A stretch of DNA of 64,000 nucleotides from Triticum aestivum (Eukaryota > Streptophyta > Magnoliopsida > Poales > Poaceae), in NCBI RefSeq assembly GCF_018294505.1, contig NC_057809.1, positions 504,492,506-504,556,505 on the forward strand. The letters run 5' to 3'. The notes under the pieces were generated by a model. The model was given only the letters and a program-made list of their open reading frames with translations. It was not told where the DNA came from and did not search any database. The stretch's first letter is position 1; the number at the start of each line of letters is the position of its first letter. The position numbers were made by a program, and so were the translations under genes. Shown piece by piece: positions 24,475 to 36,476 of this stretch.

Positions 24475-24752
24475 GGGGCTGTTTGGTTCCCGACCACAGT
24501 TTTCCAAGCTAAAATATGGCAGCCACAGTTTAGTTGGCATGTGTTTGGTTTTTGCCACACTTTGGCTTGTCACACTTTATTGCCCCTATGGCCCACTTGT
24601 CATGCAGACATTTTTTGCCAACTTTTGCCAATGTTTGCGTCCAATTTCTCAGCCGCATATGTGTGGCTTGCCATACTTGTGTGGCTTGCCATACTTGTGT
24701 GGCTTGCCATACTTGTGTGGCTGGCCACACTAGTCTCCAACCAAACAGACCC
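24475..24752. mobile_element. PIF/Harbinger-type MITE containing an 18-bp tandem repeat
   Basis: Terminal repeats GGGGCTGTTTGGTT and AACCAAACAGACCC are flanked by perfect TAA (24472-24474, 24753-24755), the PIF/Harbinger target. The equivalent place in the D unit (about 43832) has no insertion, giving an empty site. Inside, 24660-24727 holds about 3.7 tandem copies of an 18-bp unit (TGTGTGGCTTGCCATACT). Confidence 0.88.
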
Positions 24753-24994
24753 TAACACTCCAAGAAGTGAGTCGAAAACCATTTATAAATTGATTTTATG
24801 ACATGCATATGCAAATGTACCATTCATTACATACAACAAGTCATCAACACACAACGACAACGAGGATACATGTTGGATTATAGATTAGTTCCAACAAAAC
24901 ATTCTAGTAAATACTGAAGTTTTCATCACACAACAAATACCAAGCAATGAAATGAACTTCAGCTCAACCACTCCTCGGTGTTGGAAACGCTTGT
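24753..24994 (-). pseudogene. 3' end of DUF295-like copy A, cut off by the LTR insertion
   Basis: Minus-strand tail of copy A. 24994-24959 encodes SVSNTEEWLS then TGA, matching the ends of copies B and D, and 24958-24753 is 3' untranslated sequence shared with copy D (CATCAACACACAACGACAACG). The rest of the gene resumes at 33661. The 5-bp target duplication is CTTGT here and CTTGC at 33661-33665; the empty-site versions in B and C read CTTGC, so one mutation has occurred since insertion. Confidence 0.85.
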
Positions 24995-25475
24995 TGTCGG
25001 TGTCAAAACCGGCGGATCTCGGGTAGGGGGTCCCGAACTGTGCGTCTAGGCCGGATGGTAACAGGAGGCAAGGGACATGAAGTTTTACCCAGGTTCGGGC
25101 CCTCTTGATGGAGGTAAAACTCTACGTCCTGCTTGATTAATATTGATGATATGGGTAGTACAAGGGTAGATCCACCACGAGATCGGAGAGTCTAAACCCT
25201 AGAAGCTAGCCTATGGTATGATTGTTGTTCTATATGTTGTCCTACGGACTAAAACCCTCCAGTTTATATAGACACCGGATAGGGTAAGGGTTACACAAAG
25301 TCGGTTACAATGGTAGGAGATCTACATATCTGTATCACCAAGCTTGCCTTCCACGCCAAGGAAAGTCCCTTCCGGACACGAGACGAAGTCTTCAATCTTG
25401 TATCTTCATAGTCCAGGAGTCCGACTGAAGGTATAGTCCGGCCATCCGGACACCCCCTAATCTAGGACTCCCTCA
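24995..25475 (-). repeat. 3' LTR of the Tat-type element
   Basis: 481 bp, begins TGTCGGTGTCAAAACC and ends GGACTCCCTCA on the plus strand. A GTAGCCCCTGAACC tract follows, whose complement is the polypurine tract. Contains a TTTATATAGACACCGG promoter-like stretch. Confidence 0.93.
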
Positions 25476-26010
25476 GTAGCCCCTGAACCAGGCTTCAATG
25501 ACGATGAGTCCGCGCGCAGATTGTCTTCGGTATTGCAAGGCGGGTTCTTCCTCTAAGTACTTCATAGAAGATTTTGAACACAAAGATAGTGTCCGGCTCT
25601 GCAAAATAAGTTTCCACATATTGCCATAGAGAGAATAATATTTACACAAATCTAATCTGCTGACGTATTCCGTAGTGTGACATCCCACCACGGCCAAGCC
25701 TTTATTCGAATCGTTTTACTGTCCCACCTCAGCGTGTCACGCGAGGCGGTTTCCTTGGCACATCTTGTTAAAGCAGAGATCGTGTCCCCTTATTCCAGGA
25801 TTCTCATCAATACGGGCGTGGGTAACCCAACCGCTTCTAGGACTCCTAGACTATAGGCAAGTCCAAACGGCCACGGAGAGGATGCTTGATATTCACCCTC
25901 TTTATAAAGGGACAAGGCTTTTACTTTTTCCCTCCCGTGCTCAATCGAATCCTTCCCCCACCTCGAGCTCAAACACCCAAAGTTCAGGTCAGGTGCTCTG
26001 AACCTTCAAT

Positions 26011-28965
26011 CATGTCCAGATCTAGCCTTCAAGGCTGATGGGTGCCTTCCTCCGTCACGAAAGAAGACATCAAAAAGTTGAGGGAGGCCAGATATCTGAC
26101 CACCGAGGTTTTGCATCGGCTACCTGCCCGAGGGCAGGCCGTCCCCTCCCCCGAACCCAACGAGAATGTTGTGTTCATCTCCCACTTCCTCCGAGGTCTA
26201 GGCCTTGCTCTGGATCCTTTCGTCAGGGGTTTGATGTTTTATTACGGGCTAGATTTCCATGATCTAGCTCCGGACTCCTTTCTTCATATCACGACATTTA
26301 TTGTCGTGTGTGAGGCCTTCCTCCGGGTTACCCCTCACTTCGGCCTGTGGCTCAAGACCTTTGAAGTAAAGCCGAAGATGATCGAGGGGCAACATGCAGC
26401 GTGTGGAGGTGCCTCAATATGCAAGATGACCGGAGCTCCATGGCCCAAAGGTTCCATTCCAGAGGTGATTGAATTGTGGCAACAGGAGTGGTTCTACATC
26501 ACGGCTCCTAGAAGTGCCAAGTGGGCGGCCGCCCCGGTTTTCCGCTCGGGCCCTTCCACCACAGCTGGTGTCATGGATCAGCAGAGGCCTGAGCTGGGGT
26601 CCAGCCAAGGACGTGCCTATACTGCAAAGCCGCATTCGAGATCTCTTCAATGGAGATTTTAGTTTGGTTGCGGTAATACAAGTTATGCTGGTTCATCAAG
26701 TCCAGCCTTGCAAACGCCGACCCCTTCGCTTGTGGGAGTTCAATACCGAGGGACCACGTGTCATTCAAAATTTCCTCGGCCTGACGCACGAGGAGATGTA
26801 CAAGTCATTCTTCGGACCTCAGGTAGAGTGTCGGGAAATCACCGAAGACGTGGGCCTGAGCAGTAACCGCGCCGCCGAATAGGTAAGGAATCTTCCGGCC
26901 GAACATACTATCTCTCATTTGTTACGAAGTTATTTCTGAGAGTTCACTTTTTGACCAGGACTGGCTAACAAAGGCGAAGTTGATTCGGTGTTCGGCCCCC
27001 TCCCTGAGGGTTTGGACAATCCGGTATTGGAAAAGATGCTCCAGGTCGCACCTTGCCCGGAGCCCTTGAAGGAAGATACTGGGGAGGATAATACGGGCGG
27101 ACGCGGGCCCCCAACGCTGCCCATTCTAACCAAGGGAGCGAGCGTCTCCATGAAGGAAGACGACCGGAGGAGGAAAAGGACTGCGCCCGGGGATTCGGAA
27201 GCCGAAGCTTCCAAACGGGAGAAGAAGTCTCCCACAAAGGGTCCTACCTTGGGGGGTGCTTCTGCCGCACATAGTCCGCGGGGGGATCAATTCTCCAGCG
27301 AGTCGTAAGTGACCCGAAATCCTTTAGTAGTACAGGTATGCCATCTGAGAAAATAACCACCGCATATATCTTTGCAGTTCGGGCCTTAGCCCCTCTCAAA
27401 TGAGCTCGTCTTCGAGGGATCTTCTTCCAGAGATGATGGAGAGCAAAACGCCTCCTCCGAACTCCTCCGCTCCGGAAGCGGGCGACCCCGAAGTGTCGTC
27501 GCGGAGGGCCTCTCCGAGTCTGGGGAGGCCAGAAGATAATCCCATTGACCCCCGAAGCTCCCAGTGTCCGGCTCCCGAAGAGAGCAGACAAAAGAGTCCG
27601 GCACCGTCTGGTGTGCGATCGGATGTTCTGAGGGAGTTGGTGGGGCGAGCGGCCATCTCAGATGAACACCGTATGCTGATGAATACGGTGATGGAGAGAA
27701 TCCCGTCCGCCGAAAGCGGATTGCATGAAGCTTTTATGAGTCTACTGACAGGCTTTGAGGTACGTAAAATAATGTATGATAGTCCTGCACATGCTAGGTG
27801 TGCCCTGTGTAGATAGTAGCCCCTGAGACTCTGGTTGTCGTCGGAAACGACGATGAACAGAGGATCATATTCCCAGGTAATAATCATGCTGCCTCTATGT
27901 ACAGGTGATGGAAGCTCCGGTGGCTAGCCGGACTAGCAAGTTTGCCCATTTAAAACGGCAGTTGGATGCGGCAGACGCCGACATCAAGCTTGTTAACAAA
28001 AGGCTTGACGAGGCACAGGGTAAGTGTCATTATCTGGTAAACGCCACATAGTAAGAGCAGCATGATGCCATTATCTTTAATATGTTGTGATTGTAGATGG
28101 AGTTGCCACTGTTGAAGCCTTGCGGGCAGAACGTGCCCGAGCCAAGGAACAAGCGAGGTTTGGTAATGCGGCTGCTTTGAAGGCCGCCGAAGAGTTGAAA
28201 GCCGAGAAGGCCGCGCATGGCGAGAGCCGAGATAAGATGGGCAACATGGCCATAGAATTAAAAGCCGCCGCCGACCGTTGCCGGGTTCTTGAAAAGGAAA
28301 ACCTAGTGAAGGCATCGGACCTTGAGATGGCCGCTGCAACGAGAAAAGACATCCGCTCTGCTATGAGGGCGAAGAAGGATGAGCTGCGGGAAGCCGAGGA
28401 TATTGTAGCTGGGAAATCCTTTATGTTGCGGAGGAAGTTCGGAGATCCACGGTATGCCCCTCTGGATCGGCTGTGGAGTTCGGACGATGTGTATATGGAT
28501 TTAGCGGCGAGCGCTGCCGATGCGATCAAGTACTTCCAGGGTCAGACGGACCGTGAAGTGGACCGGCTATTTTGGAAACAATTCCATTCTCCTGAGCGTC
28601 CGCTTTCATTGACTGACCAATTAGCCGAATGGGCCGAACTGAATAAGTTGTCCGGACACGCCATGAGGTCTGTTGTGGATCAGCTATGGCCGGAAAGGCC
28701 AAAACCGAACAGCTATTTCAGCTTGGTGCAGCAGTTCCTTGACGTGGTGCCGCGCATTAATGCGATGAAGAGGTCGGCGTGCATAGAGGGCTCACGGATG
28801 GCCTTTGCCCGTGTTAAAGCATACTGGGCGGATATGGATGCTACCACTGTTGCAGCGCGGGATTTGGCCATAGGTCGAATGGCTGCTGAGCACTACTTTG
28901 AAGAAGTTCTTGAGGGTTCTCGTTTGATAGAGACCCAGTGCTCAAAAAATATTATGTTTGAGTGA
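26011..28965 (+). pseudogene. Antisense five-exon ORF of the Tat-type element (gypsy-type transposon domain)
   Basis: Runs against gag. A TTTATAAAGG promoter-like box (about 25900) precedes the ATG at 26011. Exon 1 carries the plant gypsy-type transposon domain (FLRGLGLALDPFVRGLMFYY, then EAFLRVTPHFGLWLKTF) but has a TGA at codon 9, a frameshift near 26550 and a TAG before its donor (~26884). Exons 2-5 are 26959-27304, 27378-27759, 27905-28019 and 28097-28965, all with GT/AG borders. Exon 5 encodes a long coiled coil (ARAKEQARFGNAAALKAAEE), then a helical domain ending in TGA. Such ORFs are known in the Tat lineage; their role is unresolved. Intact splice sites alongside stops indicate a formerly spliced gene. 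Confidence 0.75.
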
Positions 28966-30124
28966 TATGTAATCTCACTGTAAGCGAAATGCTTTTATAA
29001 ATTTTTATAAGGCTATTTTTATACTTTTGCCTGAAAGTAATATGATGCCTCTTGGGCGGCCATTTATGTATACATGTGTATAACCTGAAAGATTACAACC
29101 GTCGGCTTCAACCCCCACGCACATAATGCGGAGGTGGTCGCAAAAAACACGCGTTCACACTTAACCCAACGTCTTGGTCCTATTAAGGAGGTGATAGCGG
29201 AGCGAGCGAGCCAACCGGACTATAATGCTCTAGCACTTTCACTTAGCCATAGGAGTTTGACAGTGGGGCTACTAGATAGCCCCTGGTGGCTCCGTACTCT
29301 CCCGATTCCGGGGTGCGTACATGCCTGGTCGGGAAACGGCCCTTCATTAAGGCGGAGGAATTCTAACATTCCAACAGGTCATCGAGTATTTGACCAGTCT
29401 CACGCTATATCATGACAGTCAGTTTTCGGCTTTCTCTACTGAGGTGCTCGTCCGGATGAACCAGGGCACAATCGCAGTAGTTCTCCTGGTGCTACCTTAG
29501 CCGGTAAAGCGGAACGTAAGGCACCAAAACACAGGAGCCGGGCAAACCCAACATTTGACCAAAGACAATGATTCGGAGCTGATGCATATAGGGCCAAACT
29601 CGCGATGCCGAACACTCCCTAAGGTATTCGGTCTTTGTGGTATAAACCGGGCCTAAATAATGGCCTTTGTAAGAAGCCCCTTGTGTCCAGGTACGTGCAT
29701 TGTTCTGGCGTGGCCACATGCCAAGACGTCAGCATCCTTCTCAACGGTGGATATGTATCAACAAGAGACAGTAAAAAAGGTTTACGCAGGGTCTTAATCT
29801 AAAAAGAATCCTTGGAGCGGGTCCCTACTGCATGTCTGCGCCTGTGTCTCCGTTGTGCCGTATCCTGGACGGGTGTAGCACGATGATCGTCTGTAAAAGA
29901 GAGGAATTTAGGTGAAAAAGTTGTCGTGCAAAAAGATAGTTTTTAAAGAAACCATGTATAATTCAAGATGAGAAGAAATTGCCACTTGTCTGCGCGTGTT
30001 GAGCCCCTTGTATTGACAAATAGGGGTGTGACCATTTATTCGGTATAGATAGCGGCGCCGGACTTGATTAGTTGTGTCTGAGGTCTTGACGACCTATTGG
30101 ATGCTTTTGCTGGTCCGGGCGCCT
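28966..30124. other. Non-coding core of the Tat-type element
   Basis: No credible frame. 29405-29580 carries a conserved module (AGTCAGTTTTCGG, CACAATCGCAGT, AAGCGGAACGTA, CACAGGAGCCGGGCAA) that recurs at 59715-59860 and 60600-60690 in the gypsy element further right. It occupies the place where pol would lie. Confidence 0.6.
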
Positions 30125-33100
30125 TTAGTGTGCGGCTGCCAAGGCAGCCACACTCTCTTCGGCGCGTAGAGATCGCTTGATATTTCCGTTCACTGAAATG
30201 ATGCCACGTGGACCGGGCATCTTGAGTGTGAGGGAGGCGTAGTGTGGTATTGCATTAAAGCGAGCGAAAGCTTCGCGTCCGAGCAGTGCTTGATAGCCAC
30301 TTTGGAAGGGAGCGATGTGGAAGGTTAAATGCTCGCGACGGAAGTTATCGGGGGAGCCGAATATAACTTGTAGTAGGAGGGAGCCCGTACAACGAGCCCC
30401 TGGGCCTGGCGTTACTCCTTTAAAGGTAGTATTGCTATGGCGAATTTTTGTTGGGTCTATCCCCATCCCGCGGATTGTATCCTGATATATTAGGTTTAGA
30501 TTGCTGCCACCGTCCATCAAGACTCGTGTGAAGTGATATCCGCCAATTACTGGGTCTAATACCAGGGCAGCCCATCCTGCGCGTTGGATACTTGCTGAGT
30601 AATCGCGATGGTCGAAAGTGATCGGTTGAGACGACCAGTGGCAGGACTTTGCGGTGACAGGCACTTGGGTATATTTTCCTAGGAGTGTCACGTTGTTTTT
30701 TCCCTTGATCACGTGTAACACGTTTATTGTTTTGACTTCTGGTGGAAATTTCTTTTGTTCCCCAGTGTCTTGCTTGGGAGGCTCGTCCTCATCTTCACTT
30801 GGTGTATCCTCCCCCTTGTGTACGGCGTTGAGCTTGCCGGACTGCTTGAAGACCCAACATTCTCTGTGGGTATGATTAGCAGGTTTACCAGGGGTACTAT
30901 GGATCTGACATACTTGGTCCAGAATTTTGTTGAGGCTGGACAGTTCATCCCTGGTGCCTTTAGAGGGCGGCTTTTGCTGACCTGGCCGAGAGCTTTTGAA
31001 TCCGGCGTTTACTGTCGTGCCCTTCATGTTGTCTTCTTTATTCCGGCGTTTGTTATTGCTGTTGCGCCGTGATTTCCCGTTTCCATCTCTAACTTCAGAT
31101 GTAGTGGGGTCGCTGGTGCTGCATCTGGCTAGCCAGCTGTCCTCACCCGCGCAAAAGCGGGTCATGAGGTTTGTTAATGCGGCCATCGTTCTCAGCTTAT
31201 TTTGGCCGAGGTGTCTGGCGAGCCATTCGTCACGGACGCTATGCTTAAAAGCTGCCAAGGCTTCGGCGTCCGGACAGTCGACAATCTGGTTCTTTTTAGT
31301 AAGAAACCTGTTCCAAAGCTTTCGGGCTGACTCTCCGGGCTGTTGAGTTATATGACTCAAATCGTCCGCATCTGGAGGTCGGACATAAGTCCCTTGAAAA
31401 TTTGCCCGAAAGGCGTCTTCGAGCTCTTCCCAACTTCTAATGGAGCTTTCGGGGAGGCCTTTAAGCCAGTGACGAGCTGGCCCTTTGAGCTTGAGGGGTA
31501 AGTACTTGATGGCGTGGAGATCATCTCCTCGAGCCATATGGATATGAAGGATGTAGTCCTCAATCCAGACCCTAGGGTCTGTTGTTCCGTCGTATGCCTC
31601 TATGTTTACGGGTCTGAATCCCTCTGGGAATTCATGGTCCAGCACCTCATCGATGAAACATAGGGGGTGTGCGGCACCCCTGTAGCTGGGTGTACCGCGT
31701 TGTTCGGATGTTTGTTGTGTTGCATTGTATGCTGGGGCGCGCTTGCGTGGTCCATAGATGGATCTTGTTGCGCCGTCCTTTGGGTGCGAGCCCTCGCATG
31801 GGTCGCGTGTTGTATTGTGAGTGGCGTTGTATGCCGCTCTGTGTTGGTAGAGGGGTCGTCTATCTAGCCAGGTGGATGCTTTGATATTTGGTTGTGGGGG
31901 GTCTGAAGCCTCCTCATCGAATTCAGGTAGCAGCTTCCGCTTTGGGTAGCTCTTGGAGGGGCGATTGTCGCCATACCTTGCTGCTGTGTTGAGTATTTTA
32001 CTCCATCTGACTTGGAGTGTGTCTTGCGCAGCCTTGAGCCTTTGCTTCTGCTTTTTAAGACTCCTCGCGGTGGCAACAAGCCTTTTACGGGCATTCTGCG
32101 GCTCCGGGTACCTGTCCGGCGTTATGTCGTCCGGACTATTATCCTTGATAGAATTTGTTTGTTCGGTTTGATTATCTGGATTGTCATTGTCCGGCAGCGG
32201 TTCGCCCTGCTCCAGCGCTGGGTCTATGTGATCGTTATTTCAGTCGAGGCGGGATTTGGGGCGGCGCTTGCGTCGCCGCTTTGACTGCTTCTCGAGGGAA
32301 CAAGCCTTCGGTGCGTCCTTCCGCTCCTCATCGTCATCTTTTGGTGTGTCCACCATGTATACGTCATATGATGAGGTGGGCGGTGGTTCTTCTTCGCCTC
32401 CCGCATCGTCGTCCATACCATGATGTTTTCAGAGTTGAAGTCGAGCATGTTGGTTAAATCGTCGACAGTGACTACAAAGTGGGTGGTGGGTGGGCTTTGA
32501 ATTTCTTCATCGTCCGTATCCCGACCTTGCTGAGCGTAGTCCGGCCAGGGCTCTCCTGATAAAGAGAGAGACTTTAGTGTCTTCAGAATATCGCCGAAAG
32601 GCGAGTGCTGAAAGATGTCCGTGTCAGTAAACTCCATGATTGGCGCCCAATCGGATTCGATCGGCAGGGGCGCGGAGGGTCCGGAGTCTGGAGAGGAGTC
32701 TAGCTCCTAGGGGTCACGAGTCTCGCGGAGTGCGGGGCTGGTGTTCGGCTCGATCGCCGTTGGGATCGCAGCCCCCAAGGCGGCGTCCAACCACCCATCC
32801 TCGATCGGCGCAGTTGGCTCCGAATTAAGGGTCAAAGCTGATGCGGGTGCGGCCTCCAGGGCACTGTTCGACGGCAGAGCTAGATCATGCTCATCATGAC
32901 AGTGCGGCGCGCTCGGCAGTGGCTCGAATCCGTCGAGGATCAAGTCCCCGCGGATGTTAGCCGTGTAGTTTAAACTTCCAAATCTGACCTGACGGCCAGG
33001 GGCATAGCTTTCGATCTGCTCCAGATGGCCAAGTGAATTGGCCCGCAGTGCGAAGCCGCCGAAGACGAAGATCTGTCCGGGGAGGAAGGTCTCACCCTGG

Positions 33101-33132
33101 ACTGCATCGCTATTGATGATCGTAGGAGCCAT
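30125..33132 (-). pseudogene. gag-pro: Gag-protease gene of the Tat-type element
   Basis: Starts at the ATG at 33132, 48 bp inside the 5' LTR. A 141-codon acidic N-terminal part ends at TAG 32709 but continues in the same frame to 32224; further frame breaks follow. 31645-30125 is open for 506 codons. It holds a retrotransposon gag domain (LPLKLKGPARHWLKGLPESS), a basic RRNSNNKRRNKED stretch, a degenerate zinc knuckle (HTHRECWVFKQ) and an aspartic protease with the variant active site MDGGSNLNLIY near residue 380, then LLGREAFARFNAIPHYA. The product would be capsid and protease for element particles. Pol does not follow. Confidence 0.82.
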
Positions 33133-33179
33133 CAAGCCTCACGGAGACGACACAGAGGAACTCTCAATGAAAGCACTAA

Positions 33180-33660
33180 TGTCGGTGTCAAAACTGGCGG
33201 ATCTCGGGTAGGGGGTCCCGAACTGTGCGTCTAGGCCGGATGGTAACAGGAGGCAAGGGACACGAAGTTTTACCCGGGTTCGGGCCCTCTTGAAGGAGGT
33301 AAAACCCTACGTCCTGCTTGATTAATATTGATGATATGGGCAGTACAAGAGTAGATCCACCACGAGATCGGAGAGGCTAAACCCTAGAAGCTAGCCTATG
33401 GTATGATTGTTGTTCTATATGTTGTCCTACAGACTAAAACCCTCTGGTTTATATAGACACCGGATAGGGTAAGGGTTAGACAAAGTCGGTTACAATGGAA
33501 GGAGATCTACATATCCGTCTTGCCAAGCTTGCCTTCCACGCCAAGGAAAGTCCCTTCCGGACACGGGACGGAGTCTTCAATCTTGTATCTTCATAGTCCA
33601 GGAGTCTGTCTGAAGGTATAGTCCGGCCATCCGGACACCCCCTAATCCAGGACTCCCTCA
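33180..33660 (-). repeat. 5' LTR of the Tat-type element
   Basis: 481-bp partner of 24995-25475. Inside it (33155-33179) the minus strand reads TTAGTGCTTTCATTGAGAG, the same leader/primer block found next to the LTR at 62914. Confidence 0.93.
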
Positions 33661-35031
33661 CTTGCTTTAAACCAAAAGAGTTTTTCTCGGAAGGGCCAGC
33701 TACTGTCAATCTCGAGACCAACGCAGGACTGATCATCTAGGCTGAAGCGGCCTATTTCATGACCCATATTGTGATAGCCACACTAGGAAAGCATAGCAAT
33801 GTCCGAGGTATAGATACAATTGCTTCTCATAAATGGTAGTAATGTTGTGTCAACAGTAGCTGGATCGCCTTTCACCATGATTGGATAGTTTTGTCCAAGG
33901 GAAGAGCGAGTTTCCTCCAAGAGTATCAATACTAAACCAGGGAGAAGGTGTTGGCGCTAGCACAGTAGTATCCATCCCGAATACCCTGCAACGGATGTTG
34001 GAATAGGTCCGAAGAGTGCGACCATGGGAGACAACACCTGCTTCCTTAGTCACATCAGCGGTGCCCTGTATACACACAAGAAGAGGTGATCCATTAGAAT
34101 AAGTTGCCAGGCGCCACTGAGTATATGGGTCCTCATGCTCGTGATCATCATCATCGTCATCTCCCCCTTGGTTATAAATATTTTCAAGTATAGGTGGTGG
34201 AATGTTCACAAGACCTTGGAAACACAAGAAGGCTAATTAGTAAAGGGAAACTAGCTAACCCGCATGCATGTGGATGAAACAATTATTATTACGGTGGAAG
34301 ACTAACGTACCAAAAGCTTAAGGATTCCATGCAAAAACAGTGCCACGAGTGGTGGCAGCAAACACAAGACCCATGTATTGAATTGCATCACAGTACTCAT
34401 CCTTGTATAGAAACTGATTTTTCAGCAATATCCATCCAGTCGAACTATGAAGGAAGGCAACAAGCTTGTCGAAGATAGCAACAACTACATATTCCATTAA
34501 ATACCAAGAGTGGTCGGGAACTTGACAAATTGCTATCTTCTGTAGACGACAGTCACCATGACCATAGTTGAAAGTATGGTCATAACCGCTCTGCTCAACC
34601 TCTGGGCAGTCTGAGATTTTTGGAAGTGGAACCGGACGACGAGTGTACACATTCACAAGTTCCCACTCGCAGTTGGACCCAATATAAACACCCCAATCTC
34701 CATTTGCGCCTGCCCAAGCCTTACCCTCAAGCGATGGCATCTTAACATCATGCGCATCATTATCAAGCGGCACCAACTTGCACAAGGCGAGGCCTCCGTC
34801 GTCAGCACGCCAGTGAGCAGGGTCACGGTGAAGAATATAGGGGAGATCAAACCGCTCCTAGACCCTTGGGTTTGTTGTAATGATGTTATTAGTTGAGTCG
34901 AGAATGGTCTTGAATGAACCTGCCATGCTAGTTGAGGTGATGATGTCGCACCAATCAATGAGTTCCTCCACTACGTCATCATTCAGATCGGGGCAAGAAT
35001 AACAGGGTCGTTTCCGATCTGTTCCCTCCAT
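33661..35031 (-). pseudogene. DUF295/F-box-like gene, copy A (5' part)
   Basis: Two exons. Exon 1 (35031-34311) starts MEGTDRKRPCYSCPDL, with an F-box-like helical start (DDVVEELID). Exon 2 (34214-33661) carries the DUF295-type end with a disrupted SLGENSLFLGQNYP motif. The intron (34215-34310) keeps GT/AG. Damage: TAG at codon 58 (34860-34858), TAA at the end of exon 1 (34320-34318), an extra G near 33900 that shifts the frame, and the LTR insertion at 33660. The remaining codons lie at 24994-24959. Grass DUF295 proteins are large F-box-related families, mostly of unknown substrate. Both exon 1 stops are shared with copy B. Confidence 0.8.
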
Positions 35032-35410
35032 GGAGAAGACGATCGAACAATGGCAGAAGGAAGGGTGAAGGCAAATGGAGGAGGGACGAAGAGCGTGCGA
35101 CAACAGTTCCAAATCGAGAGGGAAAGACGAAGAGTCGGTGGACAGTTGCCACGGTACACGAAGAGGCGCCCCGGCCTACATAGACATCCGTTCGGAAATT
35201 GTACGAAAGGACTAGTCGTCGTCTCACTGACATGTGGGAACGGGACCACATGTCAACAAAGAGGCTAGTGGGGAGCGGATGGTTGCCACAGAGGTCACAC
35301 ACTGATGACAAGGCCGTCCTGTCAGACCTAGCACCAGCGTGGGATGGCTTCCGTCCCCCGCACAAGCGAAGCCACTCGGTACCCCACATGGTTGGTCCGC
35401 CACGCCGCTA

Positions 35411-36476
35411 GGCCAACTCCAGCGTGTGCAGCTCGGACACGCGCTCGCTCAGCCCCTTTCCCTCGATGCCCCGGAGCTACCTAACCATCCCTACATGTTT
35501 TGCGCACTCGGCGGCTGGATTTGGAGCGGATCCTGTCGGGCTTGAGATCGCCCGGTTGTGGGAGGCCGTGCCGCGCCATGGACTGGCCGGGAACTAGGCC
35601 GGAAGGCCCCGGCAAGGCCGCAAGGCCGCATGCAGGTACTGACTCCTCCTCTAGCCGCTTGGATCTACACCGTCGGCGGTCCACGGCAGATACATGAATG
35701 GCGGTCGGCCGGGCTCGATGCTGGCCCAAAAGCTCGTCGGAGCACCAATGCCACTCATTACGTGCGACGACTGCCCAAAGAAGGTCTTGTGCCGCGTGTC
35801 TACAACGCCGGAACATCCTAGATGGGTGTTCATCAAGTGCTCAGCCGATAGGGTATGTGCTACTTTAGCTTCGGTTGTGCTCTCGGATTAGACTTGTTGT
35901 GCTAACTTCCAATTTTATTGTGTAGATGGATGCAAGTTTTGGTATTGGGAAGAAGAGTACATCGATATATTAATAGAGCGCAATTTAGTAGATGTTGTAG
36001 CACTTTTAGCTAGCATAGAGGCTAGAGATGAGACTAGTGCACTTGTTGATAGAATAGAGGCTAGACATGAGACTAGATGCGAGGAAGCAACGACTACTTT
36101 ACACTCGAAGAAGAAAGAAGCATGCAAGATCGAGCCTCGGCAGATCAACAATGAATGCATCGAGAAGGCACTAATCCAACTTACAGGAGGAGTTATGGAA
36201 GTTGGATATCTTCTAAAATGTATTCTTATGGTTCTTGTTTTCTTTGGTCTTGCTTTTCTAGTCAAATTTTGATGTATTTCCATGTACCAAAAATCAATGA
36301 TGAAAAAAAGATATGTGTTTGCAAATAAAAATGAACGCGTCCGGGATGCGTCCGCGCGTTGGGCGCACGGCCACCGCATCTGAGAAATGGCCCGGATGCG
36401 ACCCCAATACCCTACCCAAACGAATCGAATCCGAGCAAAACAGAGGTCCGTTTGGGGTCGTGCGTTGGAGTTGGCC
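35411..36476 (+). mobile_element. PIF/Harbinger-like element carrying a GRF-type gene (first copy)
   Basis: Terminal inverted repeats GGCCAACTCCAGCG and CGTTGGAGTTGGCC, flanked by CTA (35408-35410) and TTA (36477-36479), an imperfect 3-bp PIF/Harbinger-type target. The array spacer at 23.7 kb lacks it. The same element at the same relative place at 38924-39997 shows insertion before the A/B duplication. It encodes a GRF zinc-finger protein rather than a transposase. Confidence 0.7.
35694..36272 (+). pseudogene. GRF-type zinc-finger gene, frameshifted copy
   Basis: Exon 1 (35694-35852) encodes MNGGRPGSMLAQKLVGAPMP and the start of a GRF finger (CDDCPKKVLCRVSTTPEHP ... FIKC). The intron is 35853-35924 and exon 2 is 35925-36272. 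One base is missing just after the acceptor compared with the copy at 39208, so splicing puts exon 2 out of frame. In its original frame exon 2 encodes GCKFWYWEEEYIDIL, an acidic/helical middle and a hydrophobic C-terminal segment. The reading is clear by alignment with the intact copy. Confidence 0.72.

Larger units (their letters stand above)
24995..33660 (-). mobile_element. Tat-type Ty3-gypsy retrotransposon inserted in DUF295-like copy A
   Basis: Complete 8666-bp insertion: LTRs 24995-25475 and 33180-33660 (481 bp each, TG/CA ends), and target duplication CTTGT/CTTGC. In minus orientation the order is 5' LTR, gag-protease (33132-30125), a non-coding stretch (30124-28966), a plus-strand (antisense) five-exon ORF (26011-28965), a polypurine-type GGGGCTAC tract and the 3' LTR. 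An antisense ORF before the 3' LTR is known in the Tat lineage (RIRE2/Grande type). No reverse transcriptase, RNase H or integrase is present, so the copy is non-autonomous. By eye the LTRs differ at about 20-25 of 481 positions, an insertion that is not recent. Confidence 0.93.

Noticed and set aside
24530..24801. Repetitive peptides (MASHTS-like, CVACHT-like) as a repeat protein
   Set aside because: They are translations of an 18-bp tandem repeat inside a MITE, open in several frames on both strands.
33476..33736. 86-codon minus-strand frame across an LTR border
   Set aside because: It joins LTR sequence to a frameshifted end of DUF295-like copy A and is created by the insertion.
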